NCBI GenBank assembly: GCA_942491575.1
Contig: CALOBT010000025.1
Coordinates: forward strand, 868,001 to 932,000
Direction: 5' to 3'
Source of the DNA: CAZHNW01 sp942491575
Lineage (GTDB): Bacteria; Spirochaetota; UBA4802; UBA5550
Length of the DNA stretch: 64,000 nt
Part shown: piece by piece, positions 16,122 to 24,860 of the stretch
Layout: every line of letters begins with the position of its first letter
How positions within the stretch are numbered: the first letter of the stretch is position 1
Notes under the pieces: generated by a model
The model's input: only the letters and a program-made list of their open reading frames with translations
What the model was told of the DNA's origin: nothing
Databases searched by the model: none
Program-made: the position numbers and the translations under genes

Positions 16122-18005
16122 TTACTCTTCGGGAGCTCCGGTAAACATTTCGGTGCTTGCCTTGATAACAGCAGCTTCTCCCCACATGAGTGATTCTGCA
16201 CGGCCGAAGAATTTTGGAACTTCGGTTCCGATGTAGAACTGTGAAGATACAACTTTACCGCTGTAGAATGCAGCTTCCTGGTTGTCCGCAACAATCTTAG
16301 CTCTGTCTTCACCTTTGGCATCGCCAATAATTTCTTTCATTTTAGGAATAGAAATAGTGAGTGCCCAGAGGTGTACCCAGCCCATTGCAACAATGTACAT
16401 TGCCTGCTGGAGAGGAGTAGCATTCATAAAGAGATGGAGAAATTTACCTTCTGCCATCTGCTTCTTAAGCATTTCGATAATTTCATCAAGCTTCTTGACT
16501 GAACGATCAACAAGTTCGATGTACTTATCATCAACGATGCCTTTTGCTTTTTCAAGGGTATCATTTACCCGTGCACGCCAGGTGTTATAGTTGAACTGGT
16601 CCTTGTTCATGAGAATCTTTCTCATGGTAAGGTCCATTGACTGGATTCCGTTTGTTCCTTCCCAAATGGCAAGAATCTTTGAATCACGCATCATTTTTTC
16701 TACGGGGTAATCAGCACAGTAGCCGTAACCGCCGTAAATCTGCAGAGCCTCAGAGGTAATATCAACACCCTTGTCAGTTGCACCTGCTTTACAAATCGGA
16801 GTAAGAATTTCAACGATTCCTGCAGCTTCTTTTGCTTCATCACTTTCAGGATCGAGAATTCTTTCTGCAAGGTCAATATTGCTGAACATGTAATTGATGA
16901 GCATTCTCTGGCCTTCCAGGTGTGACTTCATCCAGAGGAGCATTCTTTTAACGTCGGGGTGATTTACAATTGTTACACCCTGAGCTTCAGGATTCAGCAT
17001 CTGTGTTACGTGAACACCCTGCACCCTGTTCTTTGCGTAGGTGATTGAATGCATGTAGGCTGCAGAAGCGTTTGCATGTCCCTGAAGAGCAACACCCATA
17101 CGGGCAAAGTTCATCATGCGGAACATAATTTTCATACCTTTACGCTCTTCACCGAGAAGGTATCCGACACACTTGCCGTTGTCACCGAATGCAAGCTGTG
17201 AAGTAGCTGAACCGTGGCATCCCATTTTATGTTCGATACCGGTACATACTACATCATTCTGCTCCCCAAGGGATCCGTCGTCATTTACAAAGTACTTGGG
17301 TACGATAAAAATTGAAATACCCTTTGTACCGGCAGGGTCTCCCTCGATACGGGCAAGAACGGGGTGAACCATATTTTCGTAGTAGTCATTTTCACCGGAG
17401 GAGATAAATATCTTCTGACCGGAGATGAGGTAAGTTCCGTCATCCTGCTTTACGGCTTTAGTCTTCAGTGCTCCTACATCAGAACCGGCATCCGGCTCAG
17501 TAAGACACATGGTACCGCCCCATGTTCCCATCATCATAGGCTCGATATATTTAGCCTTCTGCTCATCGGTACCGTAAACTTCGATAAGTTCCATTGCACC
17601 GTGGGTAAGACCGGGGTACATATTCAGGGGATAGTTTGCAGCGATGAAATATTCATTACAGGCTGCTCCCATAATTGCGGGCATCCCCATACCGCCTACA
17701 TGGGGATTATCAGCCAGTCCCATGAAACCTGCTTCATAGTAGGCATCCAGGGCCGGTTTGTAGCACTTGGGCAGATAAACATTTTTGGTTGCCGGATCAT
17801 ACTTGGCGCCGCCCTCTTCTTCACCTTCCTGAGAGGTAGGCAGCAGCTGTTCTACTGCAATCTGCTCTGCAAGATCAAGAGTAGCTTCATACGTGTCTTT
17901 GTCGAAATCAGCGTATACGTCATACTGGCTGTACTTTTCAAGCTCGAGCATTTCAAAAAGTACGAACCTGATATCACGTGAGTCAACGAGTGGATTTAAT
18001 GCCAT
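16122..18005 (-). CDS. Acyl-CoA dehydrogenase (long DmdC-like form)
   Basis: 627 residues, longer than the ~380 of common acyl-CoA dehydrogenases because of N- and C-terminal extensions typical of the DmdC/FadE-like group. FAD enzyme that makes 2,3-enoyl-CoA. Visible: MCLTEPDAGSDVG (substrate/FAD loop), the FARMGVALQGHA region, IYGGYGYCADYPVEK and ILAIWEGTNGIQ, where the Glu is in the catalytic place. GGAGG before the ATG. It is transcribed alone with its own terminator. With the thiolase, the enoyl-CoA hydratase and citrate synthase in the window it suggests acyl-CoA oxidation. The exact chain length or sulfur substrate cannot be told. Confidence 0.93.
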   Translation of the reverse strand: MALNPLVDSRDIRFVLFEMLELEKYSQYDVYADFDKDTYEATLDLAEQIAVEQLLPTSQEGEEEGGAKYDPATKNVYLPKCYKPALDAYYEAGFMGLADNPHVGGMGMPAIMGAACNEYFIAANYPLNMYPGLTHGAMELIEVYGTDEQKAKYIEPMMMGTWGGTMCLTEPDAGSDVGALKTKAVKQDDGTYLISGQKIFISSGENDYYENMVHPVLARIEGDPAGTKGISIFIVPKYFVNDDGSLGEQNDVVCTGIEHKMGCHGSATSQLAFGDNGKCVGYLLGEERKGMKIMFRMMNFARMGVALQGHANASAAYMHSITYAKNRVQGVHVTQMLNPEAQGVTIVNHPDVKRMLLWMKSHLEGQRMLINYMFSNIDLAERILDPESDEAKEAAGIVEILTPICKAGATDKGVDITSEALQIYGGYGYCADYPVEKMMRDSKILAIWEGTNGIQSMDLTMRKILMNKDQFNYNTWRARVNDTLEKAKGIVDDKYIELVDRSVKKLDEIIEMLKKQMAEGKFLHLFMNATPLQQAMYIVAMGWVHLWALTISIPKMKEIIGDAKGEDRAKIVADNQEAAFYSGKVVSSQFYIGTEVPKFFGRAESLMWGEAAVIKASTEMFTGAPEE

Positions 18006-18546
18006 AGGGTCCTCCTTAAAATTGTAAATCCCATTAGTTATAGCTTTATAGTTTTAACACCATCTGAAACAAAAAGTTTACAGCCGGGAAAATCTCCGGA
18101 TGTAAAGGGTGGCGGATGAGAAGAGAGTTTGATTTCCACTGCAGGCGAAAATCCCATTTCTATATCTTACCTGCCGGTCCCAAATAACGGATAGAGCTGG
18201 TTCTCCCCAACATATATCCATGATTTTACGATAGTGATATGCGGTTATAATTTTGCAAGCAAAAATAATTTTTTTAAGCCGACGGGCTTATAGTTTCTCA
18301 ACACAAAATACAAAATCCCTATTTTGTCGGTTTTTATATTGCATGAATCAATTCACCGTATCCTCAACCGCATTGACACATAAAGACTGATATCCGGGGT
18401 TAATTCATTTTCGGATAAATAAATTATCATGGTCTGTGAAAACATTTTTTCTCCTGTAAAATACATTTTATTGTTGAAGAAATCTGCCTGAAAAGTAAAA
18501 GAAACGTCAGACAATATTTTTTAATACTATTTTTTCAGGATATACC
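18006..18546. other. Intergenic region between divergent genes
   Basis: 540 bp between the starts of the acyl-CoA dehydrogenase (left) and DprA (right). AT-rich, with frames no longer than ~20 codons. It must hold two promoters. I see no clear operator palindrome or riboswitch. Confidence 0.5.
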
Positions 18547-19467
18547 ATGGGAAGTACAAAATACTGGATAGCCCTTGAACAGGCTCAGGGTATCGGTCCG
18601 GTACATATGACAGAAATCCACCAGGAACTCCACCGGATAGACCTCTCAATTTCCGATCTTTTCGAATTGACCGGGGATGAAATAAAAGAAGAGTTTTCCT
18701 TCCCGGAAAAGGTTGTGGAGGGTATATGCAACGCCATAAGCCTGGTCCCTGAAATAGAAAAAGATTACTTTGCCCTTCTGGATGCCGGAATTGAAATAAT
18801 TCCCTTTTTCAGCACAGACTACCCACCCTACCTGAAAAAAACCATGGGAAAGGGAATACCTCCAATACTCTATGTATTCGGAAATAAGACTATTCTCAAA
18901 CAGAAGGGAATTGCAATTCTCGGTGACCGAAACGTAAGCGATAAGGGAGAACTTATTGCATATCGCGCCGCAAGAGAACTGTCACGTCACGATATAGTAA
19001 CGGTGAGCGGATTTGCCAGTGGTGTAGGAATGATAGCCCACCGGGCAGCCCTGGAAAACAGGGGCATGACTACGGCGGTGCTCCCCTGTGGAATCCTGAA
19101 TCTGAATGTTCCTGATTTCATCAAGGAGGTCCTCAATCCCGATTCCATAGTTATAGTCTCCCCATTTTATCCCAACACGGAAGCCAATAAATTTAACGCC
19201 TATATCCGCAACAAGGTTATCTGCGGCATGTCCCATGCCGTCTATATCGTAGAGGCCCCGGAAGAGGGCGGCATTTTTGAAGCCGCAAAATCTGCGGTAA
19301 AGCTGAACATTCCGCTTTTCACCTCAAAATACGGAGAATACCCGAAAAACGCCCTGGGGAACAAAAAAATACTGGAAGAGCTGAAAGGCAAAGCGGTAAA
19401 CCGTAGACGCGACAGCGAAGAGCTTGAGCCAAATATTGAAGAAATGATAGCATGCGCAAAATTTTGA
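18547..19467 (+). CDS. dprA: DNA-processing protein DprA/Smf-like
   Basis: 306 residues. The Rossmann-like DprA domain is at ~110-300: GIAILGDRNVSDKGE (most DprA have GSR, here GDR), VSGFASGVGMIAHRAAL, AVLPCGI and IRNKVICGMSHAVYIVEA. Residues 1-90 correspond to the helical N-terminal part. DprA loads RecA onto incoming single-stranded DNA during natural transformation. The gene is followed 7 bp later by mltG. The divergent signature and shortened C-terminus (no winged helix seen) make competence function probable, not certain. Confidence 0.87.
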   Translation: MGSTKYWIALEQAQGIGPVHMTEIHQELHRIDLSISDLFELTGDEIKEEFSFPEKVVEGICNAISLVPEIEKDYFALLDAGIEIIPFFSTDYPPYLKKTMGKGIPPILYVFGNKTILKQKGIAILGDRNVSDKGELIAYRAARELSRHDIVTVSGFASGVGMIAHRAALENRGMTTAVLPCGILNLNVPDFIKEVLNPDSIVIVSPFYPNTEANKFNAYIRNKVICGMSHAVYIVEAPEEGGIFEAAKSAVKLNIPLFTSKYGEYPKNALGNKKILEELKGKAVNRRRDSEELEPNIEEMIACAKF

Positions 19468-19474
19468 GGATATC

Positions 19475-20479
19475 ATGATAAAACGAATTACCCTGCTACT
19501 TATTATTTCCGTATCGATATCTATTGGATTCTTCCTTTTTTTCAATGCACCTCCCGGGATAATGCAGAGTGAAGATTTCATAGTAAAACCCGGGACTTCC
19601 ATCAACAGGGCGGCACGCAACCTGAAACAGATGAACATGGTCCGCAGCGAAAAGTTTTTTCGTGCCCTCAGTTATATCCTTATGAGCCGGCACATCAGAA
19701 GCGGCAAATACCATATCCACCGCGGCATGACATCCATGGAGATCTTCAGCCGCCTCTCATCCGGTAAGATAATTACACGGAAAGTCACCATCCCCGAAGG
19801 TTTCAACCTGTACCAGATAGCAGAACGACTCGACGAAGGAAAAATCTGCTCCGGGGGGAAATTCCTTCACCATGCCTTCAACCGTTCTTTTTTATCCGGC
19901 ATCGGTATCGGTGCAACCTCTGCAGAGGGATACCTGTTTCCCGACACCTATGTCTTCCCTGAGGCTGCCGATTCACGTGATATCATCATGGCAATGTTTA
20001 AAAAGATGAAGAGAGTATTGGGGGAAGTAAGGGCGGAAACGGGTCTGCCGTCAAAAATAAAGCGCCACGAACTTCTGATACTTTCTTCCCTCGTAGAAAA
20101 GGAAGCAAAAGTCACGTCAGAGAGGAAGACAATTGCGGCAGTTTTTCACAACCGCCTGGAACGTAACTGGCGGATGGATTGTGACCCCACGGTACGTTAC
20201 GCCGTCAAAAAATTCACCGGCAGTATCACCTACCGTGACCTCGCCAGTGATTCTCCCTATAACACTTACAGGCACCGTGGACTTCCCCCCACCCCCATAT
20301 GCTCACCGGGAAGGGCATCAATACTGGCGGCACTGAAGCCTGAAAAATCCGACTATCTCTTTTTCGTCGCAAGAAATGACGGAAGCCACTATTTTTCGAA
20401 AACCCTGCGGCGGCATAACCGGGCTGTGAAGCATTACCAGCGGGGTGAAAAAGTAAACTTCAGAGACGACCAGCTATAA
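19475..20479 (+). CDS. mltG: Endolytic murein transglycosylase MltG
   Basis: 334 residues; ribosome site GAGGAT. One N-terminal membrane helix (residues ~5-22), then the LysM-like region and the YceG catalytic domain with SSLVEKEAKVTSERKTIAAVFHNRL split by the catalytic Glu in EKEA. The end GLPPTPICSPG and FFVARNDGSHYFS are diagnostic. MltG cuts nascent peptidoglycan and helps set strand length. Transcribed with dprA. Confidence 0.94.
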   Translation: MIKRITLLLIISVSISIGFFLFFNAPPGIMQSEDFIVKPGTSINRAARNLKQMNMVRSEKFFRALSYILMSRHIRSGKYHIHRGMTSMEIFSRLSSGKIITRKVTIPEGFNLYQIAERLDEGKICSGGKFLHHAFNRSFLSGIGIGATSAEGYLFPDTYVFPEAADSRDIIMAMFKKMKRVLGEVRAETGLPSKIKRHELLILSSLVEKEAKVTSERKTIAAVFHNRLERNWRMDCDPTVRYAVKKFTGSITYRDLASDSPYNTYRHRGLPPTPICSPGRASILAALKPEKSDYLFFVARNDGSHYFSKTLRRHNRAVKHYQRGEKVNFRDDQL

Positions 20480-20488
20480 AAAGTTTAA

Positions 20489-20556
20489 AGGTACAAGGAA
20501 CAAGGTACAAGTTAACCGGTTGCAACCGCAATCTTGTCTCTCGTTCCTTTATACCT
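20489..20556. repeat. Imperfect inverted repeat built from AACAAGG units
   Basis: Left arm 20489-20511 and right arm 20533-20556 pair imperfectly; both are runs of ACAAGG-like words. It lies between convergent genes (mltG and the MFS transporter) and could act as a bidirectional terminator. A related copy is at 62723-62784. Confidence 0.5.
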
Positions 20557-20563
20557 GTTCCTA

Positions 20564-21847
20564 TCAGTTAACTTCCATAGTTGCCGGTGCCTTTAATGCT
20601 ACGCCTTTCTTCACCTGCCTCAGGGCGAGGAGCGCAACTGCAAGAGCCAGCACCAGCAATCCCATGTAGAGATAAAAGGCACCGTGATAAGAACCTGTAC
20701 TGTCCCTCACATATCCTGAAAGGGGTGTTCCGATACCGGAGCCTATGGTCATAAATATGCTGATAATACCATAGATCAGTCCGTACTGCTTGAGGCCGAA
20801 GCAGTGTGCTGTCATAAGGGGGGGAATTACCGTCTGGATTACATTACCGAATCCAAAAACTACCACAAATACCACCGCCAGCCAGAGGACGTTAACCCTT
20901 GTAAGAATTGCTATCCCTGCAAAAACAATTGACACAAAAAGGGTGACTGCAAAGGACAATCCCCTGCGGTCACTGAGGGCGCCAAGTGATATCTTTCCCA
21001 GCACGGTCATCCCGAGATATGCTCCGACAATCATAGCGGCAGCACTCTTTGTAAATCCCATGTCCGCATTGAGATACGGGTAGAGATGCTGATTTATCCC
21101 CATATTGATCACACTGAAGAAAAAAGCCATGGCGGCTACCAGCCAGAACATTGAGGTCTTCACAGACTCACCCAGGGTAAACCCTTCACCGGATGTCTCT
21201 TCATCCTGCTGCACTTCTACACCATCGGGGAACTGTCCCATTTCAGCGGGAGTCTTTTTCATCACAAAAAGGGCAATGGGAATAATAAATATACCTGCGA
21301 TAATGCCGCTGATAATATAGGCTCCCTGCCAGCCAAATTCCATTTTGAGAAAATTCTTTTCAATCAGCCATGTCACAAAGGGATTCAGGACAAGTCCGCC
21401 AATACCGGTACCGGCAAAAACGATTCCCGTGGCGAGGCCCCGTTTTTTCACAAACCAGTTGTTTATCATAGTTGTTACCGGAATAATGTGAGTTCCCGCG
21501 CTGCCGATTCCTAAAATTACGGAAACACTGTAAAACTGTGCAAGGGTTCGACACTGGGAATAAAGAAGGATTCCCACGGTAAAAAGTACCGTTCCGGTCA
21601 CCATGATGATACGAATGTTTACCTTCTCAATAAGTTTTCCCACCACAATGGCTCCCACCATCATGGAAATCGCGGCGATAGAAAAGAAGAGGCTGAAGTC
21701 ACCCCGCTTGAAATGAAGTGTCGAAACAACTTCCTCTATAAAGATCCCCACGGTATTGATGGCAAGACCAATACCAAAGAAAAAAAGAATAAAGCCCCCG
21801 GTGACAATCCACCAGCCGTAAAATTTTTTACTTCCTGTTTCTGTCAT
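20564..21847 (-). CDS. MFS transporter (monocarboxylate/oxalate-formate antiporter-like)
   Basis: 427 residues, GGAGG before the ATG. Twelve membrane helices. The N-terminal KFYGWWIV and the loop NNWFVKKRGLATGIVFAGTGIG are typical of the OxlT/MCT-like branch of the major facilitator superfamily. A charged middle loop (~residues 200-222, EVQQDEETSGE) separates the two halves. The substrate is likely a monocarboxylate or small organic acid; not determinable here. Upstream there is an inverted repeat at 22000-22020. Confidence 0.9.
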   Translation of the reverse strand: MTETGSKKFYGWWIVTGGFILFFFGIGLAINTVGIFIEEVVSTLHFKRGDFSLFFSIAAISMMVGAIVVGKLIEKVNIRIIMVTGTVLFTVGILLYSQCRTLAQFYSVSVILGIGSAGTHIIPVTTMINNWFVKKRGLATGIVFAGTGIGGLVLNPFVTWLIEKNFLKMEFGWQGAYIISGIIAGIFIIPIALFVMKKTPAEMGQFPDGVEVQQDEETSGEGFTLGESVKTSMFWLVAAMAFFFSVINMGINQHLYPYLNADMGFTKSAAAMIVGAYLGMTVLGKISLGALSDRRGLSFAVTLFVSIVFAGIAILTRVNVLWLAVVFVVVFGFGNVIQTVIPPLMTAHCFGLKQYGLIYGIISIFMTIGSGIGTPLSGYVRDSTGSYHGAFYLYMGLLVLALAVALLALRQVKKGVALKAPATMEVN

Positions 21848-21999
21848 TCAATCCTCCCTCGTCCATTTTTAGCGGTCTCGACCGCTTTTGTCCCGGGCTG
21901 TTTATTACAGCAAAGACACATCCCCAGACAGGTTTTCATCGTTCAACCTTGTATGCGCAGTGCGAAAAATTTATTTTTTTCCGTATAGTACTTTTATAT

Positions 22000-22020
22000 T
22001 TGTGCGTTATTGTCGCACAA
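22000..22020. promoter_or_regulatory. Candidate operator upstream of the MFS transporter
   Basis: TTGTGCG, 7-bp spacer, CGCACAA: a perfect inverted repeat, followed at once by a third half-site TGTGCG. It lies 153 bp before the transporter start, in a region rich in GCGCA-type words. The regulator is unknown. Confidence 0.4.
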
Positions 22021-22313
22021 TGTGCGTCATATAACACTCTTACATCTTTCAGATAAAAAGTCAACAACAAACAGTCTGGCGGGACTCTTTTTGCGCAAAC
22101 TATTGAATCCCAGACCCCCATAAATCTCCTTTAATATAATTGTTGGCTGGACTTTTCCACGGTTAAATAAAAGCAGATTTCAGCGATAATCTTATTATAA
22201 TTTTATCTCTAATATTTTAAAAATCAGGAGGGTCAAATTTTTTAATTCATTTTACTAAGAACCAATATAAAATATAATAAATGTTTTTATGTGAAGAAAC
22301 CAGGAAATGTAGA

Positions 22314-22985
22314 ATGAAAAAAATATTAAAAAATCAAATCTACCACCTGCTAAGTTATGTTATATTGGGGATATTAATTATTACATATATTCATAACAAT
22401 TACAGCGGCGATAAAACAATAGTTGGATTAACGACAATAAAATGGGTAATAATCTCCTGGATTGCTGCGGGAATATTTCAATTCTGGATTTTATTTTTCT
22501 GGAGAATTGAATTGTATTACCGCAGGATTAGTAAATACTTCGGTGACTCCGGATTTTTAATCTTTAGAATTGGCTTTGTAATATTTGCGGCGATAAGACT
22601 ATTGCCGATCATTCCCGTCTCCCTTCTCTCAAAAAACTCAATGGAGATTAACATTCCATTAAAAATAATTCTGATTGCAGGGACTACGCCTTTCATAATG
22701 TGGGCGTTATTTTCCGTGTTCTTTTATTTTGGAATAAACAGGGCTTTTGGCGCAGACCATTTTTATCCGGAATACAGAAAAAAATCCCTGGAAAAAAGGG
22801 GCACCTTTAAATACATCCCTAATTCGATGTATACAATAGTATTGTTACTGCTTTATCATCCCGGATTATATTATGAAAGTACCCCGGGTCTGATTTTTGC
22901 TTTTACGCATCACTTATTCGTGTGGGTTCATTACTTCTGTACGGAGAAACCCGACATACGGGAAATTTACGCCAGCAATATATAA
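22314..22985 (+). CDS. Membrane methyltransferase-like protein (phospholipid N-methyltransferase family)
   Basis: 223 residues from the ATG at 22314 (AGGAA upstream); an in-frame ATG at 22281 is possible. Five or so membrane helices. The C-terminal third, with FKYIPNSMYTIVLLLLYHPG, HHLFVWVHYFCTEKPDIREIY, matches the conserved end of PEMT/isoprenylcysteine-type membrane methyltransferases that use SAM. Base composition is AT-richer than the neighbours. The IS element begins directly after the stop codon, so the natural C-terminus may have been altered slightly. Confidence 0.75.
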   Translation: MKKILKNQIYHLLSYVILGILIITYIHNNYSGDKTIVGLTTIKWVIISWIAAGIFQFWILFFWRIELYYRRISKYFGDSGFLIFRIGFVIFAAIRLLPIIPVSLLSKNSMEINIPLKIILIAGTTPFIMWALFSVFFYFGINRAFGADHFYPEYRKKSLEKRGTFKYIPNSMYTIVLLLLYHPGLYYESTPGLIFAFTHHLFVWVHYFCTEKPDIREIYASNI

Positions 22986-24260
22986 TGAGCCCTGAGATCT
23001 GAACACCATTTTTATTAATCTAAGGTTGATTTCTCCTTGAAAAATTACCAGTAAGGAGAAAAAGTAAAAACTATGAGAAAAAAGCATAGTACAGATTTCA
23101 AGGCAAAAGTAGCACTCGAGGCAATAAAAGGTGAACAAACTATTCAGGAAATTGCCCAGAAATATGAGGTCCACCCGAATCAGGTGACCACATGGAAGAA
23201 ACAGCTTCTTGATAACGCAACCTCAGCATTTGAGAAAGCAGGCAAGAAAAACCAGGTTGATAATGCAACAGAGAAAAAAGAGGACAATCTCTACAGCCAA
23301 ATCGGCAAGCTCAAGGTCGAGAATGATTTTTTAAAAAAAGTACCGTCAACTGTACGGGAAAGAGCCGGACTTGTAGAACCGGGCTCCAATGCTTTGTCAA
23401 TAAAGCAACAGTGTGAAATTTTAAATATCAGTCGGTCATCATATTACTATGTACCCAAGCCGACCGTTGATGAAAATGAAATTAAATTGCTGAGAGTAAT
23501 AATAGAAGAATTAAATAAGCATCCTTTTTACGGATACAGAAAAATTGCCAAAGCACTGGAGCATCCGGATGTTACACGCAAACAGGTTCGACGAATAATG
23601 AACAAGGCCGGCTTAAGGGCCATCTACCCGAAGAAAAGACTTTCAATGCCGGTACGGAGTCATAGAAAATATCCCTATCTGCTGAGAGGTATGGATATAT
23701 GGCTCCCTAATCAGGTTTGGGCAACAGATATTACATACATAAGGCTTCGAGGTGGTCATGTGTATTTGGTGGCAATTATCGACCTTTACAGCCGTAAGAT
23801 AATAAGCTGGCAGCTATCCAATACTCTTGATGCTGAATTTTGTATCTCGGCATTTGAAGAAGCGGTTCATTGTTATGGAGAGCCAGGAATATTTAACAGC
23901 GATCAGGGGAGTCAGTTTACTTCGGATGCTTTTACAAAACGGCTAAATGACCGGGAGATCAGAATAAGTATGGACGGGAAAGGCAGGGCTCTTGATAATA
24001 TTTACATTGAGAGATTCTGGCGGACTCTGAAGTATGAGGATATTTATATTAAAGATTACAGCTCAATGGCTGACCTGAAAGAGGGAATTAAGAAATACAT
24101 GGGATTCTATAACTCAGAAAGATTTCATCAGTCTCTTGATTATGACACACCGGATGAAATATATTATTCAAAATTTAAACCTGAGTTAGAAAAGAAGGCA
24201 GCATAAAAAAGTGAGAGTCCACCTTATTTTTTAAATATCGTGTGTTGACAAAAGGGCTCA
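22986..24260 (+). mobile_element. Complete IS3-family insertion sequence
   Basis: 1275 bp bounded by imperfect terminal inverted repeats of ~40 bp: both ends start TGAGCCCT and then agree in patches (TC-AACACACG-AT against TCTGAACACCAT). The transposase fills the element. I find no flanking direct repeat: left flank ends TAA, right flank begins CTG, so the insertion is old or one flank has been rearranged. Confidence 0.8.
23073..24206 (+). CDS. IS3-family transposase, OrfAB in one frame
   Basis: 377 residues. Residues 1-95 are OrfA: helix-turn-helix KHSTDFKAKVALEAIKGE and a leucine-zipper-like region. Residues ~105-377 are OrfB: HTH_21 segment and the rve integrase core with the first Asp in WATDITYI, the second Asp in IFNSDQGSQF and the Glu in IERFWRTLKYE. 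IS3 elements normally make OrfAB by -1 frameshifting at an A-run. Here OrfA and OrfB are already in one frame across TTTTTTAAAAAAAG (23327-23340), either natural for this subgroup or due to a 1-nt change. All catalytic residues are present. Confidence 0.92.
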   Translation: MRKKHSTDFKAKVALEAIKGEQTIQEIAQKYEVHPNQVTTWKKQLLDNATSAFEKAGKKNQVDNATEKKEDNLYSQIGKLKVENDFLKKVPSTVRERAGLVEPGSNALSIKQQCEILNISRSSYYYVPKPTVDENEIKLLRVIIEELNKHPFYGYRKIAKALEHPDVTRKQVRRIMNKAGLRAIYPKKRLSMPVRSHRKYPYLLRGMDIWLPNQVWATDITYIRLRGGHVYLVAIIDLYSRKIISWQLSNTLDAEFCISAFEEAVHCYGEPGIFNSDQGSQFTSDAFTKRLNDREIRISMDGKGRALDNIYIERFWRTLKYEDIYIKDYSSMADLKEGIKKYMGFYNSERFHQSLDYDTPDEIYYSKFKPELEKKAA

Positions 24261-24543
24261 CTGTAATAAAAGGCAATTCTAATTGTCATCATGGATAAAT
24301 TTAATGTGCCAGTGCTGACCACTGCAGAATAGCTACGTGGACGAGGCTCCGCAACGGCAGTGGCCCATTGTTGATTTTCCCGGAATATTTTCTCCTTTCG
24401 AATTTCCACAATTCTCTATTTAAATTTCAGTGCAGTGACCATTTTCCGTTGCTCTGATGACTGATTAGTCTCATTTTTACTCACTCTATTTAATCTTTTA
24501 CGTATAAGTCAAAACGTCATTAAGTTTAAACATAAAAAATCAG
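24261..24543. other. Non-coding stretch right of the IS element
   Basis: No convincing gene. A 61-codon minus-strand frame (24224-24409) runs into the IS end and has no recognisable domain; I do not call it. Confidence 0.4.
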
Positions 24544-24592
24544 TTGACAGTATTTTAGTAATTTACTATTTTATTATATATAAAATTACTAA
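24544..24592 (+). promoter_or_regulatory. Promoter with overlapping operator of the UGA-containing small gene
   Basis: TTGACA (24544-24549), 17-bp spacer, TATTTT (24567-24572). A perfect 10-bp inverted repeat TTAGTAATTT...AAATTACTAA spans 24555-24592 with an 18-bp gap. It covers the spacer, the -10 box and the start site, so a dimeric repressor is expected. Confidence 0.65.
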
Positions 24593-24609
24593 TATTCCAG
24601 TGAGGTTTC

Positions 24610-24777
24610 ATGGAAAATATTGAAATGATCATCTTTATTGCGGTCTGGTTTATTCTGAACAGGTGGCTTCTTCCTAAAATGGGAGTGCAGACTTGAATGA
24701 GCAATGGGTGTTCTCAGGTTGAGAACAAAAAAAGTGACGTGAAAAAGATTGAAGGGATTGACGAGCTGAAGAAATAG
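24610..24777 (+). CDS. Small membrane protein, probable selenoprotein (UGA = Sec at codon 29)
   Basis: Read with UGA (24694-24696) as Sec, this is a 55-residue protein: one N-terminal membrane helix (~residues 5-21), then LPKMGVQT-Sec-MSNGCS and a charged tail to TAG. Sec29 and Cys34 form a U-x4-C pair. Twelve bases after the UGA begins a perfect 8-bp hairpin TGTTCTCA/TGAGAACA with loop GGT, close to the E. coli fdhF SECIS in distance and loop. GAGG precedes the ATG. It has its own promoter/operator and a hairpin at its end. The alternative, two tiny genes joined by TGAATG, explains the hairpin less well. Likely redox or metal role at the membrane; no family known to me for certain. Confidence 0.7.
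24709..24727 (+). promoter_or_regulatory. SECIS-like hairpin
   Basis: Perfect 8-bp stem, 3-nt loop GGU flanked by A and U (A-GGU-U as in bacterial SECIS loops). The first loop G is 21 nt after the UGA, inside the range used by bacterial SECIS elements (fdhF ~19). It lies wholly inside the coding frame. Confidence 0.7.
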
Positions 24778-24799
24778 GTTTATGATCTATTTCTTCAGC
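24765..24799 (+). terminator. Hairpin overlapping the stop codon of the small selenoprotein gene
   Basis: Perfect 13-bp stem GCTGAAGAAATAG with its complement and a 9-nt loop; the left arm contains the TAG stop. No T-run follows, so it may be a terminator of weak type or a stability element. Confidence 0.5.
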
Positions 24800-24860
24800 C
24801 AGTCCACCAAATCCCGGCAGTAGCCAACCTGCCGCTCACAACATTAGCATAGCATAACTG

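Noticed and set aside
17364..17981. Plus-strand frame of 205 codons opposite the acyl-CoA dehydrogenase
   Set aside because: Shadow of a well-supported gene with all family motifs.
24224..24409. Minus-strand 61-codon frame at the IS right end
   Set aside because: Runs into the inverted repeat, no known domain, composition of non-coding DNA.
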